Assembly (NCBI GenBank): GCA_965207165.1
Contig: OZ242265.1
Span: 930,001-994,000 of the forward strand
Direction: 5' to 3'
From: JAAXHV01 sp965207165
GTDB lineage: Bacteria > Pseudomonadota > Gammaproteobacteria > Eutrophobiales > Eutrophobiaceae
Length of the DNA: 64,000 nucleotides
Shown: piece after piece, positions 53,659-61,553 of the stretch
Position numbering within the stretch: the first letter of the stretch is position 1
How the letters are laid out: the number at the start of each line of letters is the position of its first letter
Translations under genes and position numbers: made by a program
Notes under the pieces: model-generated
The model's database searches: none
What the model was told of the DNA's origin: nothing
Seen by the model: only the letters and a program-made list of their open reading frames with translations

Positions 53659-55320
53659 TTACTTACGCTCAAAACGCCGCCAGTAATCGCTCACGGTCTG
53701 CTTCATATCCTTGCGCAGCAACATGATGCCGAACAGGTTGGGCAGCGCCATCAGGGCCAGGGTGACGGCAGAGAACAGCCAGACCATGGAGGTGTCGACC
53801 ACTGCAGCTATGAAGAAGGCTGCGCAATAGAACAGGCGGTAGGGCAGTACCCAGCGCAGGCCGACCAGGTAGGTTATGGCGCGATCGCCGTAGTAGGACC
53901 AGGCGATGGCAGTGCTGAACGCGAACAGCATCAGGCCCAGGGTGACCGCGTACTGGCCATAATCGCCCATGAAACTGCGTTTGAATGCTTCAACCGTCAA
54001 TGGTACGGAGTGCAACAGGGACTTGCCGCGTAACGCAACATCTCCGGTAAGCGAACCGTCGTCGATGACTATAGCGCCGCTGTAAGGTACTCCGTTGACG
54101 TGGAAATAGACGTCCTCGGCGATAGATCGGTTGTGCAGGATAGTGATTTCAGCATCCGCAAGACGTCCGTCCACTACACTGAAACGGCCGTTTGCCCGGG
54201 TGACAGGTTCAGTAGCAGGAGTCCCGGCGTTGAGATGATGGAATAACGCTTCCACGTGCACCGGGTCGGTGTCGGTGTAGATACCGTTGATGAACTGTGT
54301 ATCAAATGCCTGGAAGTCGTTGTCGAATTTCTCCTTCCATACCCCGGAGGACAGGATTACCAGGCCCGTCAGCGTGCAGATCACCAGGGTATCGATAAAC
54401 GGCTCGAGCAATGAGACCATTCCTTCGGACACCGGTTCATCACCCCGCGCCGAGGCATGGGCGATGGGCGCAGAACCCTGTCCCGCCTCGTTTGAGAACA
54501 GTCCGCGGGCAACGCCCCTGTTGAAAGCGTAGGCAAATGCGGCGCCGAGAAAGCCGCCGCTGGCGGCTGTATCGGTAAATGCGCTACTGAATACGCTGAG
54601 AAAAGCAGGGACCACTGCGTCGATATTGGCAACGATAACCGCCATTGCGCCGACGAAATAGAGCAGGCCCATTACAGGCACAATCGCAGAAGTCACACGG
54701 GCGATGCGGCGGATGCCGCCCAGTATGACAAGGCCAAGTAAAACGGCGAAAAACGCACCACTCACCCATGTGGGAATGCCGAAAGAAGTATTCAGGCCGG
54801 CAGCCATGTTGTTGCTCTGGGGCATGTTGCCGGAGCCCAGGGTACTGAAAACGGTCGCGATGGCGAAGAACACGGCCAGCCACTTCATGTTCAGGGCGCG
54901 CTCCATGTAGTACATCGGTCCGCCGGCCATTTCGCCTTTCTCATCCTTAATGCGATACTTGTGCGAAATGGTTACCTCGACAAACTTTGTCGTCATGCCC
55001 ACAAAGGCGGTAGCCCACATCCAGAACAGTGCAGCAGGGCCGCCCAGGTGCAGGGCGAGGGCGACGCCGCCGATGTTGCCGGTACCCACGGTTCCGGACA
55101 GCGCCGTGGATAAAGCCTGGAAATGTGAGGTGTCTCCTTCCGCGTCATGGCGGGTATAGCGGCCGGTAAGCGTACCCCAGGCGCGTTTGAAGTAACGCAC
55201 CTGTGGGAAGCCCAGGTAGAAGGTAAAGAACACGCCGACACCGAGCAGCAGCCAGGGGAAATACCAGGCGGCGCCCAGCAGACCGTCAAGGAATGTCAGG
55301 AATTCGTTCAGTCCAATCAT
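53659..55320 (-). CDS. AGCS-family sodium:alanine/glycine symporter with inserted segment
   Basis: A 553-residue carrier of the alanine or glycine:cation symporter family. Signature blocks are clear: GTVGTGNIGGVALALHLGGPAALFWMW, the SNEAGQGSAPIAHASA motif in helix 6-7, and YYGDRAITYLVG near the C-terminus. Most family members have 440-490 residues. The excess here is one soluble insertion of about 110 residues (about 335-445), between the helix ending LTGLVILSSGVW and the helix starting YGQYAVTLGLMLFAFST. The insertion contains short beta-rich sequence (RFSVVDGRLADAEITIL, VYFHVNGVPYSGAIVIDD) of no recognised family. It imports small amino acids with Na+ by family inference. Confidence 0.9.
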   Translation of the reverse strand: MIGLNEFLTFLDGLLGAAWYFPWLLLGVGVFFTFYLGFPQVRYFKRAWGTLTGRYTRHDAEGDTSHFQALSTALSGTVGTGNIGGVALALHLGGPAALFWMWATAFVGMTTKFVEVTISHKYRIKDEKGEMAGGPMYYMERALNMKWLAVFFAIATVFSTLGSGNMPQSNNMAAGLNTSFGIPTWVSGAFFAVLLGLVILGGIRRIARVTSAIVPVMGLLYFVGAMAVIVANIDAVVPAFLSVFSSAFTDTAASGGFLGAAFAYAFNRGVARGLFSNEAGQGSAPIAHASARGDEPVSEGMVSLLEPFIDTLVICTLTGLVILSSGVWKEKFDNDFQAFDTQFINGIYTDTDPVHVEALFHHLNAGTPATEPVTRANGRFSVVDGRLADAEITILHNRSIAEDVYFHVNGVPYSGAIVIDDGSLTGDVALRGKSLLHSVPLTVEAFKRSFMGDYGQYAVTLGLMLFAFSTAIAWSYYGDRAITYLVGLRWVLPYRLFYCAAFFIAAVVDTSMVWLFSAVTLALMALPNLFGIMLLRKDMKQTVSDYWRRFERK

Positions 55321-55365
55321 GATATATCACGTTATATTATTTAGTTATAATGTTGTTTTTATTAG

Positions 55366-56046
55366 TTATTCTATTTGAAACTTGTACCCGGCTCCGTATA
55401 CGGAATGAATTATCTCCCGGTGCGGCAGCACCCGGGCAATCTTTTTTCTCAGTTTCTTGATGTGGCTGTCAATGGTCCGTTCGCTGACAATTCTGTGATC
55501 CGGATAGATTGTATCCATTAACTGCCCGCGCGACCAGACCTTACCTGGCGCGCCGGCAAGAATCCTGAACAGCTGAAACTCAACCACGGTGGTATCAAGA
55601 ACGTTATCCCCGATCCTGATGCGGTATTTTCCGGGGTCAATCTCGATATCTTCAGCCGGTAATATGCCGTCCGTCACGGTGCGTCTCAACACCGCTTTCA
55701 CCCTGGCCACCACCTCTCTGGGACTGAAAGGTTTGCAGATATAATCGTCCGCCCCCAGTTCCAGGCCGAGCAGCCTGTCTATCTCCTCCACCCGCGCGGT
55801 CAGCATCATTATGGGAACCCGGGAAAACTGCCGCACCTCGCGGCAGATATCCGTGCCGCTTTTACCGGGCAACATGACGTCAAGCAGGATTAAATCCGGC
55901 CTGGACTGCCTGACGGCCGCCACGGCATGTTCTCCATCACTGATGCACCGGGTCCTGTAACCCTCCCGTTGCAGGTAATCCTGCAATAATCCGGCGATAG
56001 CGGCTTCGTCCTCGATAATCAGGATCAGTCTTTCAGCTTTTGCCAT
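55366..56046 (-). CDS. baeR: OmpR-family response regulator (BaeR-like)
   Basis: A 226-residue response regulator. The receiver domain (about 5-118) has IIEDE acidic residues, phospho-acceptor Asp in LILLDVMLPG and Lys in CKPFSPRE. The winged-helix domain (about 130-224) ends DSHIKKLRKKI ... VYGAGYKF, typical of the OmpR/PhoB class. IMMLTARVEEIDRLLGLELGADDYICKPFSPREVVARVKA-type order is close to BaeR of enterobacteria. The start at 56046 (MAKAERL) is preferred to 56070. It overlaps the sensor kinase gene by 14 bases, so the two are co-translated. Confidence 0.92.
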   Translation of the reverse strand: MAKAERLILIIEDEAAIAGLLQDYLQREGYRTRCISDGEHAVAAVRQSRPDLILLDVMLPGKSGTDICREVRQFSRVPIMMLTARVEEIDRLLGLELGADDYICKPFSPREVVARVKAVLRRTVTDGILPAEDIEIDPGKYRIRIGDNVLDTTVVEFQLFRILAGAPGKVWSRGQLMDTIYPDHRIVSERTIDSHIKKLRKKIARVLPHREIIHSVYGAGYKFQIE

Positions 56047-57511
56047 GATGGGCCGCGCCGGGAAGTGCAATAATGATTTTCAACCCGCCCAGGTCTGACG
56101 GCGCAGCACTGATGGAGCCGTCATGGGCCTCGACGATACTTCTGCAGATGGCGAGTCCAAGCCCCGACCCGCCGGTGGCGCGGTTGCGTGATGCGTCAAC
56201 CCGGTACAGGCGTTCAAACAACCTGGGCAGGTCCTCGGCGGCAACACCCGGGGCAGAATCCTGCAGCGTGATGATGACGGTCTTGTCCTCGACAAACAGA
56301 TCGGCGTTCAGACTCCCGTTTACATCCGTGTAGTGCAGGGAGTTAGTCAGCAGGTTATTGAATAATTGCTGCAGGCGGTTTTCATCGGCAAATACCCGGT
56401 CTTTTCCGGTCAGGTTATTGGTGTACGTGACGTTGATATCTTTCTGCGCAAACTGTTCGGAATACGTCTCCAGGCATTCTTCCAGGACAGGACCGGGTGC
56501 CAGTTCTTGTTTGCGGTAATCCAGTGCGCCGATGTCCGCCATGGACAGTTCATGCAGGTCGTCAACCAGGCGCGCCAGGCTGGCGACCTCCCTGGACAAG
56601 GTGTCCAGGCTGCCACGGGAGTATTGCCTGACACCGTCCTGCAGCGCCTCGATTTCGCCTCGCAACGTGGTGAGGGGTGTGCGCAGTTCGTGGGATATGT
56701 CGGCGATCCACTGTTGCCTGGCCGTTTCATTGCGCTTCAGAGTATCTGCCAGGGTATTGAAATTTTTTGACAGCTCACCCAGTTCATCATTGCTGAACTG
56801 GTCGCTCCTGGCATTGTAATTCCCTGCGGCCAGTTCCCGCGTCGCCAGGGTCAATGCCTTCACGGGGTTGATCAGGCGGCGCGCCAGGGGCAGCGCCAGC
56901 GCCATGGAGACGACGAGCATGAGCGCCGCGATAAATACGAAAGTCCGCTCGATATGGCCTGAAAACCTGAGGTCATGGATGTCGGACAGCGCCAGCCTGG
57001 GTGTGACGGCCAGGTACCCGATGGTATCGCCGTCTACCTCAATCGGCAGGTAGGAGGTATTTTCATTCGGCGGGTTATTTGGTGCGCTTCTGCTCTGCCA
57101 GCGCTTACCCCCCGCCAGAACCCGCCTGTCGGCATCCGTCAATATTACCCTGGACTTCAACAGTACTCCCGGCCCACCGCGCCGGCCGGTCTGACGGTGA
57201 GGTGCCGCGCCGGCGGAGGCGAAACGTTCCCTTGCGGTTTCCGACTGCATGAAACTCCTGATATACAACTCGCGCCAGGTGCGCCTGTCATCGGTTATGA
57301 ACTCCCAGTTGCCGTGTATCCGGTATTCTTCCGCGAGAACAGCAATAAAATTCTGCCGGGTTTCATGCTCAATCCGGTTAATGTACTCAAGAAAGCCGCG
57401 GTCGAAACTCCACTGCACCAGGATCAGCATGCCGCACACGGCCACCAGCGCGGTGAGAAATACCGCAGACAATATCTTCCAGGTAATGCCGATACGGATC
57501 GTCTTGTTCAT
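56033..57511 (-). CDS. baeS: Sensor histidine kinase (BaeS-like)
   Basis: A 492-residue membrane kinase: helix 1 at about 12-32, a periplasmic sensor region (35-180), helix 2 (186-207), a HAMP linker (208-262), the phospho-acceptor box ISHELRTPLTTLRGE, and an ATPase domain with N (ENRLQQLFNNLLTNSLHY), G1 and G2 (GGSGLGLAICRSIVEAH) boxes. Domain order and sequence are BaeS-like; BaeS senses envelope damage and toxic compounds. It is divergent from a Spy/CpxP-like chaperone gene, a known target of BaeR in enterobacteria, which supports the assignment. Confidence 0.92.
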   Translation of the reverse strand: MNKTIRIGITWKILSAVFLTALVAVCGMLILVQWSFDRGFLEYINRIEHETRQNFIAVLAEEYRIHGNWEFITDDRRTWRELYIRSFMQSETARERFASAGAAPHRQTGRRGGPGVLLKSRVILTDADRRVLAGGKRWQSRSAPNNPPNENTSYLPIEVDGDTIGYLAVTPRLALSDIHDLRFSGHIERTFVFIAALMLVVSMALALPLARRLINPVKALTLATRELAAGNYNARSDQFSNDELGELSKNFNTLADTLKRNETARQQWIADISHELRTPLTTLRGEIEALQDGVRQYSRGSLDTLSREVASLARLVDDLHELSMADIGALDYRKQELAPGPVLEECLETYSEQFAQKDINVTYTNNLTGKDRVFADENRLQQLFNNLLTNSLHYTDVNGSLNADLFVEDKTVIITLQDSAPGVAAEDLPRLFERLYRVDASRNRATGGSGLGLAICRSIVEAHDGSISAAPSDLGGLKIIIALPGAAHHGKS

Positions 57512-57648
57512 AATATGTAAGTATCCTGGAGAGGTAGTGCAACATCAATGAGGAAGGCAGGCAATTCCATATTTTTTCCATAATGTTTGCAATTTGTACC
57601 ATTACAATTATCAGCGTGAACAGTTAACCAACCTTACAGGAGAGAAAA

Positions 57649-58002
57649 ATGAGAAGATTTATCGCGGTTGTAATGAGCACGCTGTTACTGACCTCCACGG
57701 CACTGGCTGACCATCCTGCCGGCGGCAAGCACAAGGGAAAACACAGTGACCGGTTGATCAGTAAACTGGAACTGACGGAAGAGCAGAAACAACCCGTCTC
57801 CGACATCCTTAAAGAACAATGGAAAAAAGGCAGGGAGATAATGCAGTCCGCCTTCGAGCAGGCCAGGCCGCAGATGGAAGCCGTACATGAAGAAACCAGG
57901 CAACGGCTCACTGATGTCCTCACTGATGAGCAGTTGCAGAAGTACGACGAACTGAGCAGCAAGCGCCATGGACGGATGCAGAGGCGTCATTCCCATCGGT
58001 GA
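57649..58002 (+). CDS. Spy/CpxP-like periplasmic chaperone
   Basis: A 117-residue small exported protein: signal peptide (FIAVVMSTLLLTSTALAD), then an all-helical, charge-rich body with two LTxxQ-type motifs (LELTEEQKQPV near residue 47 and LTDEQLQKY near 92), the mark of the Spy/CpxP/ZraP family. A histidine-rich tail (RHGRMQRRHSHR) and head (HPAGGKHKGKH) could bind metal. It should protect periplasmic proteins or sense metals and misfolding. It has a strong AGGAG ribosome-binding site and is divergent from the BaeSR-type pair across 137 bases. Confidence 0.88.
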   Translation: MRRFIAVVMSTLLLTSTALADHPAGGKHKGKHSDRLISKLELTEEQKQPVSDILKEQWKKGREIMQSAFEQARPQMEAVHEETRQRLTDVLTDEQLQKYDELSSKRHGRMQRRHSHR

Positions 58003-58048
58003 CGGCATACAGCAAAGCTGTTTTACCCAAGATCTCGCAGCATTGACA

Positions 58049-58083
58049 TGTGCTGATTGAAAACCGGATCTTCAATCAGCACA
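58049..58083. terminator. Perfect 13-bp inverted repeat between converging genes
   Basis: TGTGCTGATTGAA (58049-58061) pairs perfectly with 58071-58083 across a 9-base loop. It lies between the Spy-like stop (58002) and the PIN-domain stop (58105) of converging genes, the position of a two-way transcript end. Neither strand has a T-run after the stem, so it may be a stabilising 3' hairpin rather than an intrinsic terminator. Confidence 0.45.
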
Positions 58084-58104
58084 CGGCAGCAAACAAGTCA
58101 GGCT

Positions 58105-58500
58105 CTACAGAGTCTGCACCTCCGGCAGGGCCGCCATCTTCCGGTCAAGAGTCAGGATTTCCAGACCGGCGCTTGTATAATCATCTGCAATAAGGCGGTC
58201 GAACAATCCGGCGCCGCCAGTCGCCGCAAGCGCCTCAATCACGGCACTGCCATTCAACGGCGAGACCAGACCACTGGTCAGCGTCCGCGTCAGTGCGACG
58301 GAGGCATCAACCCTGGACACTTTGTAGTGGTGCTGTGCGGCAATATATGTTTCGCCAATGACCTGATTTGAGGCAAAGACTTCTGCGCCTGTATCAATCA
58401 GTCCGGTTAGCTGCTCTATACAATACTCGTAAGCATCTGGAGGCTGGGCGGTAATCAACCGTAGCAGGACGGATGTATCAATCCCGTAGCGACGGGTCAT
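58105..58500 (-). CDS. PIN-domain toxin (VapC-like)
   Basis: A 131-residue PIN-domain ribonuclease. The first catalytic Asp is in RYGIDTSVLLRLI, the conserved Glu in VIGETYIAAQH, and late acidic residues in LFDRLIADD. VapC-type toxins cleave tRNA or rRNA under Mg2+. The ATG at 58500 is preferred over the frame to 58509. It overlaps the end of the AbrB-type antitoxin gene by 23 bases, the normal order antitoxin first, toxin second. Confidence 0.88.
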   Translation of the reverse strand: MTRRYGIDTSVLLRLITAQPPDAYEYCIEQLTGLIDTGAEVFASNQVIGETYIAAQHHYKVSRVDASVALTRTLTSGLVSPLNGSAVIEALAATGGAGLFDRLIADDYTSAGLEILTLDRKMAALPEVQTL

Positions 58501-58720
58501 AGGGCTCACTCCTGAACCTGTCGATATCGAATGGTTCTATACCAGGATCAATCCTGTCTCTGAGAAAACCCAGCTTTGAGTAATCGATACGCCTCGGTTT
58601 AAGAATGAACCCTTCCGGACCTTCTTTCAGTTCGATTTGATCCCCGGGACCTACTCCCAACGCGTCCAACACCCGGGCAGGGAATGTGACCTGTCGTTTA
58701 GATGTTATTTTTACTATCAT
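58478..58720 (-). CDS. AbrB/SpoVT-type antitoxin
   Basis: An 80-residue antitoxin. Residues 1-46 are a swapped-hairpin AbrB domain: KITSKRQVTFPARVLDALGVGPGDQIEL and GFILKPRR. Residues 47-80 form the flexible toxin-binding tail. It pairs with the downstream PIN toxin and should repress its own promoter at 58740-58768. Its first codons together with the promoter region are duplicated at 61554-61818, where the rest of the gene is absent. Confidence 0.9.
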   Translation of the reverse strand: MIVKITSKRQVTFPARVLDALGVGPGDQIELKEGPEGFILKPRRIDYSKLGFLRDRIDPGIEPFDIDRFRSEPYDPSLRD

Positions 58721-58974
58721 GGCAGCTTTCCTTACAAAAATTCTATATCAGTAAGGTAAGAATGTCAACTATGGAGTAATCATCTGATAGCAATTGGATT
58801 GACTATCCCCTGAACAGTACCTCTCAGCTTTGGTATTCCCAGCACAAACAGGAATTCGCTGACGTTATCCCTGTGAAGCGCTCTCGTATCCACATGTTCC
58901 AATATGTAAACGCCATTTTTCGTCAGAAGCTCCTGGTGTACCGGAGCAATCTCCCGATAGTCCGCCGGATGCGC
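58710..58974. repeat. Direct repeat, left copy (toxin-antitoxin promoter plus cyclase 3' end)
   Basis: A 265-bp segment aligns without gaps to 61554-61818 (constant offset 2844). By eye there are 28 mismatches (about 89% identity), only 3 of them in the first 96 bases. It contains the first 4 antitoxin codons, the antitoxin promoter and the 3' end of a cyclase gene. The two copies bracket 2.6 kb with an amidohydrolase and a nucleotidyltransferase/HEPN pair. Confidence 0.9.
58740..58768 (-). promoter_or_regulatory. Toxin-antitoxin operon promoter
   Basis: On the minus strand TTGACA (58763-58768) and TAGAAT (58740-58745) are 17 bases apart, close to the ideal sigma-70 promoter, and lie 20 bases before the antitoxin ATG (58720). 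An inverted repeat CCTTAC (58730-58735) / GTAAGG (58751-58756) flanks the -10 box and is a candidate autoregulatory operator. Confidence 0.75.
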
Positions 58975-59021
58975 GCCGCGTCCATGACTATTTCACTGGT
59001 AAGGTTGTTCAGTGCGCCAAT
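58780..59021 (-). pseudogene. Broken cyclase copy (internal deletion)
   Basis: This is a decayed copy of the cyclase at 61624-62613. Bases 58780-58974 match its last 65 codons including the stop. At 58974/58975 the match jumps to bases that correspond to 62398-62445, near the N-terminal LNNLSNEIVLNAAR region. So about 580 bases of the middle are missing, which also shifts the frame. It lies in the space between the antitoxin start and the amidohydrolase stop and holds no other gene. No start codon or full product can be formed. Confidence 0.88.
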
Positions 59022-59032
59022 GTAACGGTTCG

Positions 59033-60439
59033 TCATCGTATCGCCCGGATTTCTTTATCAATCCTTGCTGCAGTCGCCCGGGCCGTTTTAATCACCTCAT
59101 GCTCATCCAGTGTCAGAACTTTGCGGTCCTCCATAAGCACTTTACCGCCAACAATGACAGTCTGCACGTCCTGGGCATCGACGGCATAAACAAGATGGGA
59201 CACAACGTCGTACATGGGGACCAGGTGGGCAGCCTCCAGTGACACCAGGATAAGGTCTGCATGTTTGCCTGCCGCCAGTGATCCGGTATCTTTCAGACCG
59301 ATAGCCGCGGCCCCGACCCTGGTGGCGGTCTCCAGAACCCTTATGGCAGGCATGGTCTCGGGATCCAGCAGGCGTCCCTTGTGTATATATGCGGCCAGGC
59401 GGATCTCGTCCCACATGTCCAGGTCGTTATTGGAAGCAGCCCCGTCCGTGCCCAGACCCACTGCGACACCGGCGTCCAGCATTTCCGGGACCGGCGCAAA
59501 ACCGGATGCGATCTTCATGTTGGACGTGGGGTTGTGGATAGCGCCTACCCTGCGTGCGGAGAGAATGGATATTTCGGCTTGCGTCGGCCAGACAACGTGG
59601 GCGGCAATAGTTGGGCCATGGAAGAAACCGATTTTTTCAAGATGGTTGATCGAAGTCTCACCGTACATATCTCCCACGAGCTTGAGTTCGGCCTTTGATT
59701 CGGACAGGTGGATCGCAACGCCCACGGAGAGTTCGTCGGCCCGTTTTCTTACGATCTTCAGGTTGTCGGGTGTAATGGTATAGGCCGCGTGGGGCGCAAA
59801 CACAGGGGTGATACGGTTGTTCCTGTTTTTCCACTGCCCGATAAAACTCTCGGCCTTGTCCATTGCATCGGCAAAGTTTTTGGTGTAGCCGCTTTCCTGC
59901 TCTATGACGGCAGCCCCGACAACCGCTCGCAGGCCGCATTCCTCCATCACCCGGGCGATTTCCTTTGGATGAAAATACATATCCACTATGGTCGTTGTGC
60001 CGCCCCTGATCATTTCAAGACAGGCCAGTTGGGTACCCGTACGCACAAATTCTTTATCCACAAAGCGGATTTCGGCGGGAAAGATGTATTTTGTCAGCCA
60101 TTCCATTAATTCAAGGTCATCGGCAATACCGCGAAAGAGAACCATAGCCGCATGAGTGTGCCCGTTCACAAGACCCGGCATCAGTACCCGGTTTTCACCG
60201 GCAATCCGTTTTGCCGGCGAGAATTTCCTGTTGATCGATGCCTGCTCACCGGCCGCGATAATGATCCCGTTGTTAACGGCAACGGCGCCTTTATTGATCA
60301 CCGTATTCTTATCATCCATGGTGACGACATAATCAGCTGAAACGACCAGGTCAATATCGTCTGCATCGGCGTACGGACTTTGCAGGGTCAGCATCGACAG
60401 GGAAATAAGCAACACCCAGGGGTGAATTATGCTATTCAC
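59033..60439 (-). CDS. Exported chlorohydrolase/MtaD-type amidohydrolase
   Basis: A 468-residue amidohydrolase of the TrzN/AtzA/MtaD (COG0402) group. Metal residues: GHTHAAMV (HxH, about 93-95), the APHAAYT histidine, the HLSES histidine and LGTDGAASNN aspartate. Group members deaminate S-adenosylhomocysteine or guanine, or hydrolyse s-triazines. An N-terminal signal peptide (WVLLISLSMLTLQSPYADAD) makes this one periplasmic, which is atypical for the nucleoside deaminases. It sits between the broken cyclase copy and the nucleotidyltransferase/HEPN pair. It is not closely related to the YtcJ-type genes at 5553 and 28376. Confidence 0.9.
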   Translation of the reverse strand: MNSIIHPWVLLISLSMLTLQSPYADADDIDLVVSADYVVTMDDKNTVINKGAVAVNNGIIIAAGEQASINRKFSPAKRIAGENRVLMPGLVNGHTHAAMVLFRGIADDLELMEWLTKYIFPAEIRFVDKEFVRTGTQLACLEMIRGGTTTIVDMYFHPKEIARVMEECGLRAVVGAAVIEQESGYTKNFADAMDKAESFIGQWKNRNNRITPVFAPHAAYTITPDNLKIVRKRADELSVGVAIHLSESKAELKLVGDMYGETSINHLEKIGFFHGPTIAAHVVWPTQAEISILSARRVGAIHNPTSNMKIASGFAPVPEMLDAGVAVGLGTDGAASNNDLDMWDEIRLAAYIHKGRLLDPETMPAIRVLETATRVGAAAIGLKDTGSLAAGKHADLILVSLEAAHLVPMYDVVSHLVYAVDAQDVQTVIVGGKVLMEDRKVLTLDEHEVIKTARATAARIDKEIRAIR

Positions 60440-60667
60440 GACGTATATTCGGTTTCTCGACTTGTAATCTATCAGGAATATCTCATGGCAAGGGAAAAAA
60501 TTGCGTCCGCGTCAGCTCGCAGGGTAATGCAGCGTCTGTCGTCCATGCGACCAGACTCCATCCTTTTATGTCAGGTTATCAATTCAATATTGTTTTTCCC
60601 TGCAACAAGCTTATATCAAGCACGGCGCGGGAGGCAACCCTTATTAGATTTCGGTCCGGCGGCTGGC

Positions 60668-60696
60668 TTGAGTGATGTCGCTGACGGCATTATAAT
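60668..60696 (+). promoter_or_regulatory. Promoter of the nucleotidyltransferase/HEPN pair
   Basis: TTGAGT (60668-60673) and a perfect TATAAT (60691-60696) are 17 bases apart. Transcription would begin near 60703, at or next to the ATG at 60704, which implies a leaderless or nearly leaderless message. The remaining sequence from 60440 to 60667 shows no other convincing gene. Confidence 0.6.
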
Positions 60697-60703
60697 GAGC
60701 AAC

Positions 60704-61111
60704 ATGGCTGAGATAACATTAATAAATGTCGCTGTCGGCGACGATGTGCTGGCCGCGGAAGCCAGAAACGCCGTTAAGTTGTTCATGACCCGTTTGGCGG
60801 ATGCGAAGCTGCCCGAGATTTCGCGAGTCCTGCTCTACGGCAGTCGTGCGCGGGGCGACCACAAGATAGACAGCGACGTTGATATCGCAGTAGTATTGGC
60901 TGGCGGCAACCCTGAGTCTAGCGCCCGCCACAACCTGGGAATGCGGTTGGCCGAGGTCAGCTCCAGAACCATGCTTGACGCGAGCCACCCGGTAGATGTG
61001 AGCGCCATCATCATCTGGGAGGCAGAACTGAGCGAACCGGACAGGCAACGCAATCCCTCCCTCTACCACAATGTGCTGGCCGATGGGATTGAAATAAGCG
61101 CTGCTCAATGA
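60704..61111 (+). CDS. Minimal nucleotidyltransferase (MNT antitoxin-like)
   Basis: About 135 residues with the polymerase-beta-type nucleotidyltransferase core: LLYGSRARGDHKIDSDVDIAVVL, giving the GS motif and the DxD metal pair. In MNT/HEPN toxin-antitoxin systems this protein silences the HEPN RNase by adding AMP units to it. The start is either 60695 or 60704; the promoter points to 60704. The stop overlaps the HEPN start by 4 bases (ATGA, 61108-61111). Any longer upstream frame has no family similarity. Confidence 0.87.
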   Translation: MAEITLINVAVGDDVLAAEARNAVKLFMTRLADAKLPEISRVLLYGSRARGDHKIDSDVDIAVVLAGGNPESSARHNLGMRLAEVSSRTMLDASHPVDVSAIIIWEAELSEPDRQRNPSLYHNVLADGIEISAAQ

Positions 61112-61509
61112 CGCCTGAACGGCGTTTAGACAGGGCCAGGGATAGGCTCCGGGAAGCCCGGATTCAGTTGGATAATAATTTGTACGACGTGGCTTGCAAT
61201 CGCGCGTATTACGCTGCTTTTGAAGCGGCGCTGAGCATATTGACCGCCCAGGGTCTCTCGCTCCCCAAGACACATAGCGGTGTAAACAGCCAGTTTCATC
61301 AGCGTATCGTTAAAACCGGTCTGATTGATCAGGATATAGGAGCATCTCTCTCTAAAATTGAGTATAAACGCCTGATGGCAGACTATATGGACGAAGCTGT
61401 TGACGTTGGCGGAGCGGGAGAAGCCGTTGAGATGGCAACGAAATTCGTAGCGGCTGTAGAGTCAAAACTGGAACAAATGATAGCCGGCAGAAAGGAGGGT
61501 CAGGAATAA
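61108..61509 (+). CDS. HEPN-domain protein (UPF0332-like toxin partner)
   Basis: A 133-residue helical HEPN protein: RARDRLREARIQLDNNLYDVACNRAYYAAFEAALSIL is the N-terminal family block, and EYKRLMADYMD near residue 90 carries the R-x4-Y type active region of the UPF0332 branch in place of the RxxxxH of RNase HEPN toxins. It is coupled to the nucleotidyltransferase upstream. Whether this branch is a toxic RNase or a helper of the transferase is unsettled. Its 3' end is faced by an orphan promoter on the other strand at 61584-61612. Confidence 0.87.
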   Translation: MTPERRLDRARDRLREARIQLDNNLYDVACNRAYYAAFEAALSILTAQGLSLPKTHSGVNSQFHQRIVKTGLIDQDIGASLSKIEYKRLMADYMDEAVDVGGAGEAVEMATKFVAAVESKLEQMIAGRKEGQE

Positions 61510-61553
61510 CGGACACATGACTACGGTTCGATGGCAGCCACCTTACAGGTAAG

